Shown here in pieces: positions 49,599-63,700 of a stretch of 64,000 nucleotides of DNA. A program made the translations under genes and the position numbers. Source of the stretch: Eunapius fragilis (lineage: Eukaryota > Porifera > Demospongiae > Spongillida > Spongillidae); assembly GCA_963681505.1 (NCBI GenBank), contig OY811975.1, positions 10,304,230 through 10,368,229 of the forward strand. The letters run 5' to 3'. A model generated the notes under the pieces. The model had not been told where the DNA came from. It saw only the letters and a program-made list of their open reading frames with translations, and made no database searches. How positions within the stretch are numbered: the first letter of the stretch is position 1; each line of letters starts with the position of its first letter.

Positions 49599-52500
49599 CT
49601 ACGATTGTGTACACAAGTTTGGTCGATTTAGTGTAACATCAAGTCCGCCCTTTTCAAAATTATTAGCACGCTTAAACTGAAGACCCAGCAGTGCACATTT
49701 CTTACGTTGCCAGGATACATCAGTTTGGTCATATCTAAGATATGGCCATGAAGTTTCTATCTCAGCACGCGACACCTGTACGTTATCCACACAGATATCT
49801 ATTGTATCACTATGGGTAAGAGGTAAACTCTCTGGCTGAGGTATGCTGTCAATTATGGCGCAGTAAGCTTATGCTTGCCTTTCCCAGCTCAGTAACCTCA
49901 GACAGGTTAATACTTGGAATGTCACTTCTAAACAGTTTTCTTAATCTGTTTACTTCTTCAAAACATTTCCTACTAACTTTGATTGACTTGGGATCATATG
50001 CTAGTAAGTGTAGGCCATGCAGCTAGTGTTCTTACTCGTGATAAAGCAACGTAGGTCATACCCGCTCATTGCAAATACGTTACTTGATAGGTCTACTATG
50101 GCACAGTCTAGTGATAAGCCTTGACATTTATTTATGGTTACAGCAAATGCCAGTATCACTGGGAATTGTTTTCTGTACACATAGAAACGATGTAGTATTT
50201 GAAACTTACCATGTACCCTTTCAATTTTAAAATGTGTATCAGTGCTGTGGTCAAATGTGACATGGATGCAATCCTTTCCAATTGATTTTATAGTACCAAG
50301 TGCACCATTAACCAGCCCTTTACTAGATTGTGTCTTAACATGACCCTGATACCCACAGCCAGTTTTAACTTGGCCTCTAAACCAGCAGTCATGTTGCAAT
50401 CTTTGTTTAGTCTATCCAATTCACCTGATGCTCTTTTGGTCCACTTGACAGTTCCACTAGAGGTCTCTTCATTCTCATCTATGCAACGCATGACAACTAC
50501 CTCCGAACCGACCCTGGACAGCATGTCTCCATTGAATTGGTCACACAACTTTCGTGTTGCAGACACACGGGGGCTAGACCACGGCCCATAAGTTCACTAA
50601 ATTTTTCAATGGCTGTGCATTTAATGACAGAATTTTGAAAAAGAGCTATACTTTTGTCAGTAATACGATCTACCCTGACCTCATTTAACAATTGGCCATA
50701 TCCTGGGTCACGCTTCTGTCGCTCATTGATGGTTAATTCGTCATAAACTACGGTTTCCCTCCAAATGTTTGCTGAAGTCCTGCAGCTCAGCCTAGCAGCA
50801 ATTACTTTGTTGTGTATATTCTGGAAAACCATCGAACCATTAACTGGTGGGAGTTGTAGCATATCTCCTAAAAATAGAACATTCATTGACCCAAACCATT
50901 GGTCACCCCCAAACAATTAAGCAAGTGTGAGGCTTGATAGCATGCTAACCTCATCGATAACAATCAGTTGAACATGTCTGAAATCATTTCGCATTATTTT
51001 TAGAGACCTATTAGGAAGGGGCCAATAGGTTGACATTTTAGAATCATGTTCTATTGGCAACTGGAATAGCCTATGAACGGTTACACCATTTATGTTACAT
51101 GCAGCCAAACCTGTGGGTGCAGCTAGTGCACACCTAATGGAATCTTTGTTATCCTTCCATAGTTCATAAATTACCATGGCACGAATGGTATGAATTAGAA
51201 AGGACTTTCCTGTACCACCTACACCACTAACAAACATGTGAAGAGGGCTATGTTTAGTACACAAGAACACTCCCCGTCTTCATGACGTTTTTGGTGTGAA
51301 AGATGGTCAATAACATTCTTGAAGATTCGCAATTGATCTGAATTTAGCATTGAAATACAATCATCAATAGTGTCAGTTCCTGACTTGCACTCATTGAGGT
51401 GAAACACATCTTCGAAAGTAGACGTGGCTTCACCTTAGAAAAATGCATCTTCCTCTGCAGATGGTCGTACAGGGGGTTCTTGTTCCTGCCTGGCTTCGTT
51501 AATTTTTTTCACTGCAGTTTGTGCTTTCAGTAATGTCTGCAGCTTGCCATGGTGCTCTGACAGATTGTAATTAGCCCTAATGAGGCAGTTAAATGCACCC
51601 TCAGCTGTCTCCCCCTCTGCTACTATTTAAAATCACTCTCATTTAGAAATGGAATGAATAAAAGCATCAGAGAATAGTAATAGTCCTCTCTCTGGTTTTC
51701 ATTGGAAGGATCAAACAGTTTATGGTTTGGTAAATGCAGTTTATTAAACCTTTTATATAGTCTAGAGCCATTGGCACTGGTTCCACTATACTCATACCAC
51801 TGTACAAAGTCATACAAGCATATGTCTTCTAACTCGTTTGGCCTGCTAGGGTAAAATACATCGACCATACTACTCTCTAAATTATCTGTGGAACCAGGGT
51901 TGCTCTTTTCAATGTCTACAAGCTTTGCATGACTTTTTATCCTACATTTACGCTTATGGGGCATGGCCACATCAACCCATTTCACTGTTGCTGACTTTTC
52001 AGTCAGGTGGTCACCAAGCAATAGATCACTGGCTTCATCAAGTCCACACTCCCTGGAATGCAAGGACCTGACACCAAATGACCATAGCTTGCTATATATG
52101 GAACTATTAGAATTAACCTCTTTCCATACCTCCTGCATACAGCTCTTTTCTGCCTTGGTCACGTAACCTGTTACATAATGAGTGAGAGTCAATGAAGATT
52201 CAGCCATCCATATTGGCTTTCCACAGCAGAAGCAATAATGGATTGTAGTCATTGACTCAACACTCTAATGTGGAATGAGGAAGCTGACAGATTTTCTTCC
52301 TTGACTTAAGACAATCCTCTACAGGGTTTAGGATGGCACATTCAGTACTCTCGCGGGGAAAGCCAAATCTACACTTCGTAATGTATGCACTTTTAAGCCT
52401 TTGCCTGCGTTTACAGTAGTTAGTACAATTGTGCATTTGGTATTTAGTAACCAATGCATGGAGTTCAGGATTGAGACCTGCATCAGGGATCCTGCAGGTC

Positions 52501-53589
52501 ACACGTTCTTGAACCCATGCAAGAACCTGTTTAGGATCACTGATACCAATCACAGGTGCTCCTTCAATCCATAGAAGGACATGATAATGTGGAGCCCCCC
52601 ACATTTGGTACTCTTTCTTCCACAAGAAGTGCTCGACCACCCCAAGCACAGATCCTTTTAATATGGCTGTGTTGAACAGGTCATGAAAATTTGACGAAAA
52701 CTTTCTTGACACTAAAATAGGATCTTCAGTGCAGAGCCTTGATATTGGATAGCTATCGGAATGGTCGTTATTAACCTTCTTAAGATATCTAGCGATGTGC
52801 ACGTTATCATACTCTGCGCAGCTGAAAGTCAAAAATAGTGTCTTGTACAGGTGATGTGTGCTGATCCAATGAACGTATTGTGTACGATTGGAAAGCAGCT
52901 AAGTCAACATCAGAGGCCTTTTCTAACATTGTGCTGGAAGGTTTCTCAACAACCTCTACTACTTTTTTTGATACATCGTCCAGTGATGCATCATCTACAT
53001 TTTTGTACAACCAATTTATTTCTATGAGTTATCGTATGGCTTCCTTTATTGCATTTACATCAACTAACGTTTGCCACACAATTTTGTTTTTAGTCGGAAC
53101 CCCATTCACAATAATAAACAATTGTGGGTCAGGCAATGCAACAACTCCATCAGGTTGAACCTCGGACAGGGTATCAAGTGTGTGATTAAGCGGCAGTGGA
53201 AGAAAAAACATGCAGCCCTTGCAAGCCTGTAGAGCATTAAATGCTGGCACTTTACTAGAATATGTATCCAACCGCACAATAGTCTGAAATGCTTTTGCTG
53301 TCTGAATTAATTTGCTGTTTGCTGAGAACATCGAGTGACTTGAGCTCAACTGGGACTGATAAACACACGTGAAGGATAGCATTTTTATTATTAAGAAATG
53401 GCCTGCAATGCTGACAAATATACAGTAGAATTGTTTTCCACTATGTGAGTTGAGTCTAACCCACGCATCAGTGTTGTATTTGTCAAGACTAAAGTTAACT
53501 AGGGACACTTGCTTGCGTTGGCAGAGGCGTTCACAGCTACAACAAGCAAACTCAGCATCATCAGTGAATTTTTTTTTGCAACTCTGCAA
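49599..53589 (-). pseudogene. Helitron Rep-helicase gene, broken
   Basis: Read downward from 53589 the pieces follow the order of a Helitron protein. First is a Cys-rich start (CCSCERLCQRKQV) with a LPDPQLFIIVNG block. Next comes the Rep domain with the HUH motif in GAPHYHVLLWIE (near 52590), followed by Cys/His residues. The PIF1-type helicase has Walker A GVGGTGKS (near 51210) and Walker B LIVIDEVSML (near 50950), then FLGDMLQLPPV, and a late helicase motif (VTINKCQGLSLD, near 50130). At least one in-frame stop (near 53025) and several frameshifts (near 52810, 52255 and 51420) disrupt it, so it cannot make a full protein. It abuts the end of inverted repeat B. Confidence 0.8.
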
Positions 53590-53689
53590 TGATATCAGCG
53601 TGTGTAATTAACAGGTGCCTTTCAATTGTATTTAGTCTGCGCAGATTGCACGACAGAAATCAAAAGAGAAGAAAAATTGTTTCCACGAA

Positions 53690-54420
53690 AAGACGATGGA
53701 TACTAAGACAATGGCACGTGACGAAGACATGTGGAAGTTTGGCGGCCCGGGGGACGCCGGGATACACGACGGCGGGTGCTCCCTGCAGTTCCCCATCTGC
53801 TTCCCCGCCGCTGCGTTTGCTCCGCAGCTTGTCGCCGCACGCACCCCAGCCCTACCCCTCCTCGCCGATGGAGCCCCCCCACCCATCGTGCAGTGCCGCG
53901 CTACCCTGTGCACGCAGGTGCAGTTTTTGCGCAGGCGTTCCACTACCCGCCGACACCCCCCACCGACAGCGCCAGCTGCGGCAAGATGCAGCCTCCTGGG
54001 GAATCTATCACCATCCACACCGCGGGCATGGGCTCTGATCAGATGGACAAATCGGGCCACCACTTCCCCTCCCTCCCGACCCCTTCGGACGTCTGCAACT
54101 CTTCAGAAAGCAGCAACGGCATGTCTCCCTCCAACGGTCCCAGCGCCTGTAGCACTCCCTTGGACGGCCACAAGGATGGCTACTCGACACACTGGCAGCA
54201 GAGCTCGGGGCAATATGCCACCAACACGTACAGCATTGTGTGGCTCATGATCAGAAGCTAGCACACACAGTGACATATACAACCCGCTCCACGTGACACC
54301 ACGCGATCGACCTCGCCGCCCCGCTATTCCTGCACTACTCAGAGAAGTGCTCGAACATATGCGCCATGAGTGGCAGCAACAAAGACTGCGATCAACAGGG
54401 ATTAGGTATGTGTGTTATGT
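53690..54420 (+). other. GC-rich coding-like block of unknown identity
   Basis: Much richer in G+C than its surroundings, with three overlapping plus-strand frames (53589-54038, 53696-54250, 53731-54261). The last has a Ser/Pro-rich composition and AFHYPPTPPTDS near 53935-53970. PPTPPxD/E occurs in the N-terminal part of GATA-type transcription factors, but no zinc finger is visible, so this is only a hint. A GT donor-like site follows at 54408. It could be exons of a host gene, a decayed copy, or a fragment captured by the adjacent Helitron. Confidence 0.35.
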
Positions 54421-54734
54421 GTGTGTGAAGTGTGTGTATGTGTGGGTGGCAGCAACAACGACTGCGTGTACTCAGATATCCCAATGGAGTAGAACCTGTA
54501 AGCTGAACCAATTGTGGGAACATTAATTAATAATTAAAGTTTTGTATATAGGTTCATGTTCAAGAAATTTGTACAACCTTCAAAATAGTTTCACACTTTA
54601 CATCATCCTCACAACTGGCACTACAACATTTAAAAATCTAAAGTTAGTAAAATAGACAATAAAACTAGAACCAATTAGGTTCAAAACACAACATGTCCCT
54701 AAATTAAAGCTATTACATCTCTAAACAGACACAT

Positions 54735-57700
54735 TTATATCTTTGTGAGGAAGTCTACTTTCAAATTTGGAGGCAGGTTGATCTCCTGAAAATTAACATT
54801 CACTGAGGTGATGGGAAGGGTGACAGGGTACATGTGGAGAAGGTTAACCATCAGCCTGATGTAACCACTATGTCTGCCAACCATCAACGCTACATCATTC
54901 AATACAGTGTCTGGCACAGAAGCTCCAAGGTCATTGACATACTGGGTTAGAATTTTATGGATCTACAGTAAAGGAAAGAGGGAGGGAGAGGGAGGAAGAG
55001 GGAGGGGTGTGAGAGGGAGAGAGGGAGGAGTGAGAGGGAGGGAGGGAAGGAGAGGGAGTGAGAGGACAGGAGGGAGTGAGGGGAGGGAGAGGGAGGGAGA
55101 GAGATGATCATTTAATAGACCACTTCAATACTAGTACAGTCTTTATACCTATGACTCAAATAATTCATCCACACTTCTGGCCTTTTATCTCCCATCTTCC
55201 CCTCATCACCCCTCCACCCATGTCATTCTCGTCCCCAATCCATACCTGTTTTGGGTTAAGTGAGGGGCAGATGCGCATAACCGCCTTGGCATCAGTCTTG
55301 TTCATCTGAAGTAGCTTACATGTCTGATACACAGGACTGATCTCAGCTAACACACCACTCTCTGCCAGTCCTCGTATCCTACACCATTCCTCCAACTGGC
55401 TGAGGTTAATGCTGATATAAGGAACATATCAACCACTGGTGCTGGAGACGTGTTAAACATGTGACAGACCTGATCTGACGGCCATATTTCCAATGACACA
55501 TCTCCCTCCTCAGCATAATGGTGTTGAGCATGTGCCCATTGATGTAGTAAAAGAGCTGGGGAGGAGGGAATATGTAAGACTGGGGAGGAGGGAATATGTA
55601 AGACTGGGGAGGAGGGAATATGTAAGACTGGGGAGGAGGAATATGTAAGACTGGGGAGGAGCGTATATCAACATGAACATATACAGACATTACGTTAACA
55701 CACGCACACACACATACACACATACATACATACACACAAGGATACCTGTTTTAACACCTGCACTACAAGGCTGTGGTCTACATGTGCATGTTCCAATGTG
55801 CCAACAATCTCCTCCAGTGTGTTCACCAAATCCATGACAGTCATCTTGGGGACATTGGTCTTCCCCTTGGTGTTCCCCATCATGCTGCCAACAGTACCCA
55901 TCTGAAGGCCTTCATACTCCAGCATACAGGGAACTGTATTGGGGAGCCAGACCATGTCCATGATCACATGTATTAACTACAAGTAATAAAAACATTCTCT
56001 ATACGAGAAGGTTGGTGGTATATAGGAATCAAAGGTGATGGTGGTGTAATAAGCAAGGGAACAAGGTTTCTGAATTGAAAAGGAAGAATGAAATAGACCT
56101 ATACTAGCAACATGTTGTCATATTTAAATGTGCGTGCTAATATAGGTCTATTTCATTTTTCCTTTTCAATCAGAAACCTTGTTCCCTTGCTTTTTACACC
56201 ACCATCCTATATACCACCAACCTTCTCGTATAGAGAATGTTTTTATTACTTGTTTCCTAAATTTGGTATTATATTTAGTTCTTGATACATATAGACCCAG
56301 GTAGCAAAAACGTCAACTTGTGTGATCATGACAGATTCTGCAATTTTGATGAGGTGTACCATTATACTAGTCCCCAGCCTACCTCCATTGAGGACCAAAG
56401 GGTGATAAAGGTTAGCAAAAGCGAAGCCATATAATACATAGGATTAATGCACCGTAAGTAAACTGATCTCACGCTATTATCAGATAAACCATGCACCGCA
56501 ATACATTACCAAATTGACGTAAGCAACTTTGGCAGTGCATACTATACTATAAAGCGGAGAGAGACGCAGTATCTACCGCTGTAACTACAGAAACTATTCC
56601 TTCCATTTTAGCAATATACCATGCATGCTCATCATTTATGGATCCAACATTTATTGATGCTGTAACGTACCTTTAGGTTGGTCCTTTCGGTACGCGCTTG
56701 ACATGCACACGTTTGGCAGATCTGGCAGCATCTGCATGGATCTTTCCACATTTAGATGCTCAAATTGTCCTTGAGATTGCATGGTAAAATTAAAACCATC
56801 GAATTTGATAACGCTGGTTAATTTATACCGGTGCGTCATGACCATTGTGATAGCTGATGTAATGTGCTATTTGTAGATCAACACCAAATAAGGAACTACA
56901 CAACCAAAAATTTAAACATTGTTACAGGATGTAAGCACCGATCGAACGGTATTGGCACGGTCCCGAAAACAGGACCGTCCCAATACCGTTCGGTGCTTAC
57001 ATCCTGTAACAATGTTTAAATTTTTGGTTGTGTACTCGCTTTATTTAATTGCCCGATCGGTTAGGCGTCTAACAGACACCCGAAGATAACCTGCGGACGC
57101 GTCCTGAAGCGATTGGTACACTTGGCGTGCTTTACAAACGTTCCTGTCGTGAGTTATACTATCCCGAAGGAAGAATAAGAATAAGAAGAAGCCGACGGAG
57201 GAGAAATTTTAGGTGGGACTGGGTACGGACGATGGGACGAGTATTTTTGTTCTCTGTAAGTAAACCGTCTTATGACACAGATACAGCGCAGAGATGTTCT
57301 CCTTTTTGATATCGCTCGATTGCCACATTGCCACTAAGAGCGAAGTGACCCGATTCTTAAATGTCCCGCTAGACGTGAGTGGCGTTTTTATAATGACATT
57401 CATGTACTGCAGGATTCCTATATGGAACCTACTCGCGTAGGTTCCGATGTCCATGATCCCATTATTAACCATGTCCATGATCACATGTATTAACATGTTT
57501 GTGATCACATGTATTAATCATGTCCATGATCACATGTATTAACCATGTCCATGATCACATGTATTAACCAGTATAGATACTAAAAAATAATACAATACAC
57601 AACATACACTTAGACTAAATATATATATATAGTTGCATTGAAATGAACACTTTTGGAAAATAATAAAACCACATCGGTGAGGAAAATGAGGAGGCCAGCT

Positions 57701-60700
57701 CCTTCATCCATGCCATGTCCACTTCTCCATTTTACCCTGGATCCACACAAGCAAAGGTTTGTTGCACGTAAAATGGCAAAAGCCATTCTGGCACGAACCC
57801 ATCCCATTACTTCAGAATTTGACTTCTCCCACTTCACTGATCGTAATTTGGTCACACAGGCACTTCATCAGGTGTTGTGCATCATGACCCAAGACCTCCA
57901 TCTACAGAGACTACAAAAGGTGTAAATGAAGCACGTCTTTCTTCAACAGCTGCTGAGTACTTTCTTTTCTTTTCCTGTTCTGCTGAACATAGCACAGCAT
58001 CAACAGTGTGATTAGCATAAGACTGGGCGTCAGTGTCTACGACATGAACATCTAACAATGCCGCAGTTTGTGGCTGCCACACTCCTCGTATGCTGAGGTC
58101 AGCAATTAAAGCTGGTCTACCATTGGAATCATCTGCTTCCTGTACAATGGGTTCTCTTACAACATCTTTGTACACAATGGCTGCCAAATCACCTAGAGCA
58201 TCTCGCACGTCATTATGGCGCCAGGTAACAAGGCCACCTTTATTACAATCAAGAGCATGTTGGAAGCTGAATTCTTCTCCACATCCATCACAATGCATTG
58301 GCGTTTTAAGAAGAGGCCAATGGTAACGTAGTGAACGTGCATCTCTAAACTCAACAGGAGAGAGGTCAAAATGGTGGCAAGCAATCGGCATAACAGTAAG
58401 CCATGCAGATGTTTTTCCATCAATTGAACGCTGGACTGCACGTCTCGTATCATTACCCAAAGAAACCGGCACTGACTCACACTCCATTGTTTGCACCATA
58501 GCAAGTTCCTTGTGTTTCTCGGTTTTGACCGATCTGATGTGTGCATTGTAACTACTTACCTCAAAATCAGCATTGTTTTTAATGGCATCCACAACCATGT
58601 GTGTACATGCCGTTGATGTAATGTATGCTACGTTTGCTAATTCCACCGGGTCAACAATGCCCATACCTCCCAAACAAGTGGGTAGAGATAACAGATGCTG
58701 CTCAGAATTAGAAATTTGTCCACCACAAACTGAAGGCCAGAATTTCTTGTTTATGACATCACGTAAGGGAGCAAATGAGGTGCCAAAGTTCGGTAGTACT
58801 CTTTGCAAATAGGACCACTCAAATTGCAAAGATTATAAGAGAGCAGCATAAGCAGCTTGTGGTTGTGATTATGCAGCAGTGGATAGTTTTTCCACAGAAG
58901 TCACCCATGTCTGTACATAATGCTTTGTCCCCTCTGGATCCCCAATGAAGCCACCCAGGTACCGCTGACCTCTGACAACCTTCACTCCTATGTCACCAAA
59001 ACAAGCATTGGCCACTGCTTCATCAAGTTCATCAACTACCACCACAGTTTTCTGTGGTTCTGGATAGTACCCATAGGCTGGACCAAGTTCGCAAAGATTT
59101 TCAAACCACTCATGCAGCTTTGGAAGTTTTGCAGCACAATCTGAGTCATCTGCATACCAACATTGAGACCAGTTGGTCAGATCTGCTAGTGAAGCAATGA
59201 GTGATGTCAGTGCTGCTGCATACATCAGCATGGATAGAGGGTCGCCTTGGCTAACCCCTTCCTTGCTCAAGATGGACTCAGAACTTCCCTGTGTAGACAA
59301 GGGAGGCATAGCCAAGGTAAGTGTTGAATAGGAATCTGGAGCACCGTGGCCATTGAACTCTCACATTCCATAAAGCCGCTGCTCTATTCAAGGAATTGAA
59401 GGCATTTTGGCATCTACACACAAGTAAGATACCCCAACAGCTACCCCGATTGTCTTCAAAAAGCTCTCTGATGTCATGAACAGCCCCTTAATACCTGCTT
59501 CTAGCCCAGAACAAAGCTGACTAACTCCACATAATTCTGCCACATCACTGCCTGTTGCAAAGGCAAGAGCTTTGCAAACAATTCGTCGCAGTTCTTCGCC
59601 AATAGCAATTGGTCGTACCCCAGGACATTTATCAAGGGTTATGAGTCGGCTTGATATCAATGCCCTAATATGGGACCACTCTACGATGTTGGTTGCAAGG
59701 TGTCTAGCAAGAGCAGCAACTTCACCGCGCAATTGTGCACTGTGTGATCCATACCTCAAAAGATAGTCCTGCCACTGCACTGGAACCTCCAGGACCAGCA
59801 CCACCTTGGATACACCTTGCCACATGCTCTATATGTGAACCAGTCACATCAACGTCAGTAAATGGAGGAAGGTGATGGCATGGCAGAAAAGCTTGCGTAC
59901 CAGAATTTGCAGGGTCAGGGTATTTTTCACGAAGCACATCAAGGACACGTTTGGAGCCATCATTGACTAACTGAGAGGGATCCAGTACTCCACCATCATT
60001 CATCCTTTCTGTCAACCAGCTCACAGCTGATCTAACCTGTCCTCTAAGCATCAAATGAGAAAAGACTTGAACTATATGATTGGGGCAGGGTTGTTTAATT
60101 CTAAATCTAGCCCATTTCTTGGCACATCTTTCAAATTCAAACAGAAGTGCATCATAAAGCTCAAGCCTCCACATTTCTATGCGTCGTTTCAGTAGTCTAC
60201 GTATATCAGTTCCTTTGACGACCATCGTGTCCCGTTGTAGAATGACCCCAAGTAAGACAATCAACCTCTCTGATATGAAGGAACCATCGCTTAATAATGC
60301 AACCTCATCGGATAGCAGAGTTACAAATTCGCGCCTTACAGACCCACATGGCAAATTGTAATGCCCGCTTCTGACAGCAACAATTCGCGGATCACATGTA
60401 TTAATCATGTCCATGATCACATGTATTAACATGTTCGTGATCACATGTATTAACCCATGTCCATGATCACATGTATTAACCATGTCCATGATCACATGTA
60501 TTAATCATGTCCATGATCACATGTATTAATCATGTCCATGATCACATGTATTAACCATGTCCATGATCACATGTATTAACCATGTCCATGATCACATGTA
60601 TTAACCATGTCCATGATCACATGTATTAACCATGTCCATGATCACATGTATTAACCATGTCCATGATCACATGTATTAGCCATGTCCATAATCTCATGTA

Positions 60701-63700
60701 TTAACCATGTCCATGATCACATGTATTCACACCCACTCACCAATCAATGGCTTGATCCATTTCTGGGACAGCCTTATAATCAGGTTGTAGATATCAATAG
60801 CCAGGTCATTAAGTTGATGGTGGTATTGTGTTAGGTTAAAGTCTTTCAAATGCTTCATGACGATTTTTAGCTGGAGGTGGAGTGAATAGTTTAGCATGGT
60901 AGGTCATTATATGAAGTGATTAAAAGGCATGGTGATTTTGAGTGCTGATGTTACGAATATTGATTACAAGTAGTGATCAAACCCCTCACCTGGTTGTCCC
61001 CTGTGCGCTGCCTAAGATGGAGGGATAGAGCTGTTGTGTTGGCCAACCAGAAGGCCAACATCTGTGGGTTCTTCTGATGTAGCTGGGAACAGAACATGGA
61101 CCACTGCCATATAAAGAACCTTAGACACACCCCACCATCACACTCCGCCATCCTCACACTCCCAATCTCCACATACCTCACACTACACATATCTCCTCAT
61201 ATAAACCACATCATTCACACTCACTTGGGAGACTTGCTTAATTCCCTTGATTACTTCCTGGATGAACCCAGTGGTCATTTCCTTCTTATGGCAGTGATCT
61301 GGATAACGCAGGCACATGAAGATCATGTGAGCCACTATGCAGGGGGTGTAGCCTTCAACCTGATCTGGCTTCATGTCCATCACCAGAGTGTTGAGCAGAA
61401 GTTGGAGATCTTTGTCCAGCCATGAGAGGATACCTAGGTAGGGGGACTTGGTGGTTGAGGATAACTAGGTTGAGAGACTTGGTGGTTAACTATGAGTGCC
61501 TGGGGAAGTCTATTACCATGGTAACACCGCTATATATTTATGAACAAAAAAAACTACTCTTTCTAGCTATGGAAATGTGAGTACCATGGGAGGCATGTGG
61601 TGGGAGATCAGGTTTGAACTCTAATGTCAAAGTGGCTTAACTCTGCAGGTAGCCTTCAGATACAAGCAATCAGTACAAGCTACCAGATAGAACATAGTTA
61701 CACAGAACAAATACATATGAACAATAAACCCTTTACATTAAACATTAACATACACACACACGCACACACACATGCACGCACACACATGCACCCATGCACA
61801 CACAAAAACACACACACTCACAGACACATATGCACACACACAAGTACTCACACACACACATATGCACACACATACTCACACACACATACACACACATGCA
61901 CACACAAGCACACACATACATTGTACGAAATTACGAACTGACTATCGCAAAGGAACTCAATCGAACACATTCTTTTCAATCACGTGATTACATTACATAA
62001 TCATTTATAACAGTTTCAACACGCATACATAGGCGTAGGAACAGCCTTAATAGGGGGGAGGGGGGGGGGCCAAGTCATATTATTCATTGAATTTCACCTT
62101 ACATGGTATCACCTATCACCATGTACGGTGAAAATCGATGAATAATATGACAGTTGGCTCACTATTAAGGCTGTTTCTACACCTATGAGTCATACGCACA
62201 CACACTCACACACACTCACACACACTCACATACACACACACTCACACACATGCACATACACACATGCACACACACACACACATACACACACACACTCACA
62301 ACACACACATGCACACACACACACTCACACACACATACCAGACCCTGAATATACATCACTAACCACGCGGTTATCTTACCATTGATAGGAGATGTACTTT
62401 GTGTTACTTGGTTACTGGTGATGTCATCTAAGCTGAACCCTGTTGGTGTGATCACAAGTGCACTAATTAGAGATGTTACATTAAAAAAATGGCTTACATA
62501 TCAGGAATTTAGCTGGCATTTGCAGCACTCACCTTTCTTGTCTGCTAACTGCTGGGCACAGCGATTTTCACCCACAGCTACAAGAGCTCTGGCTAGTTTC
62601 CCGTATGTAGCATCAATGTCTTGAGCCAGCCATGTGGATAACATTTCAATCCTTGCACCATTCAGATCTCGAGGATGGTTGTGTACAATAGTGCACAATG
62701 TTGAGTCTTCAAGGTCCAACTCCAAGCCAACGCCACGCCAATTGGAAAATTGCAGTAAATGGATATCCGTCAGTTTTGGTATACCATTCTCCACATCTGG
62801 TCTGCCATTCTCCACCACTGGTCTACCATTCTCCACCTCTGGTCTACCATTCTCCACCTCTGGTCTATAATTCTCCACCTCTGGTCTACCATTCTCTACC
62901 TCCAGGATAATGCCAGGGGTGCCTATGGGGTCAAATTTAATTTATTAACATGCATAGCATTTTCAAAGATGTGAAGGCAGTCCTATAAAAGCCACATCTA
63001 TATTTTCTGTCCTATGTATCTGTTGTTATTATTATTTTCATCAGATAATGCACAGCAGTGAGCTCTGATACCTTCAGTGACTTGGTGAGACAAGGCTATC
63101 TCTTCAGCAACAGAGTCACTGTTCCCTCCAGCAGGATGGGCAATGGCCTTCACCAGTGTGTGCCACCTTGGCTCCATGAAGTAGTCAAACTTGTCAGTGT
63201 CTTCACCAATCCACCACCTCATGATTTTGCTCATCTGACCTGAAGGCACACCCTTCAGGTCCTCCAGGTGTGAAACCTTCACACCAATGAAGGTTCCAAA
63301 GTCATACCATGTCTGCCCCATGGAGCTAGTGACCCTGTCCACACCTTCAAGGTCATCTGGCCCTGAGGGAGAGGGAAGGATGGTGTTGAACAAATGGCCC
63401 AGTTGTGGTAAAAAACCTCACAAGAACATGTTTAGTGGGCAGTATGAGCTCATTCATGGACACATGTGATGGCTACACTTAGAGATGGTACTTACCAATT
63501 GTTGTTATGGCGATGGACTCAAAGTTCCTCACTGTAAAAACGTAGGGTGTGATGGAATAAATGGTACCACCTCCTCCCCAGACCCAGACCTACCATTCCA
63601 ACTTTTCTTCATGTCACTGATCACATTCAGGCTATCCTTTGAAGCCACACATTTACGTCCTTCACATACTGTGAGGTCATATCCATATTTGGCAACAAAT

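Noticed and set aside
56255-57442. A CRISPR-like array or tRNA cluster among the short repeats
   Set aside because: Repeats are contiguous minisatellites or palindromic MITEs without unique spacers, and no tRNA A/B-box pair was recognised.
54735-61433. A complete class V myosin gene
   Set aside because: Only the C-terminal tail is present. The exons immediately upstream on the same strand encode Death domains and ankyrin repeats, not coiled coil, IQ or motor.
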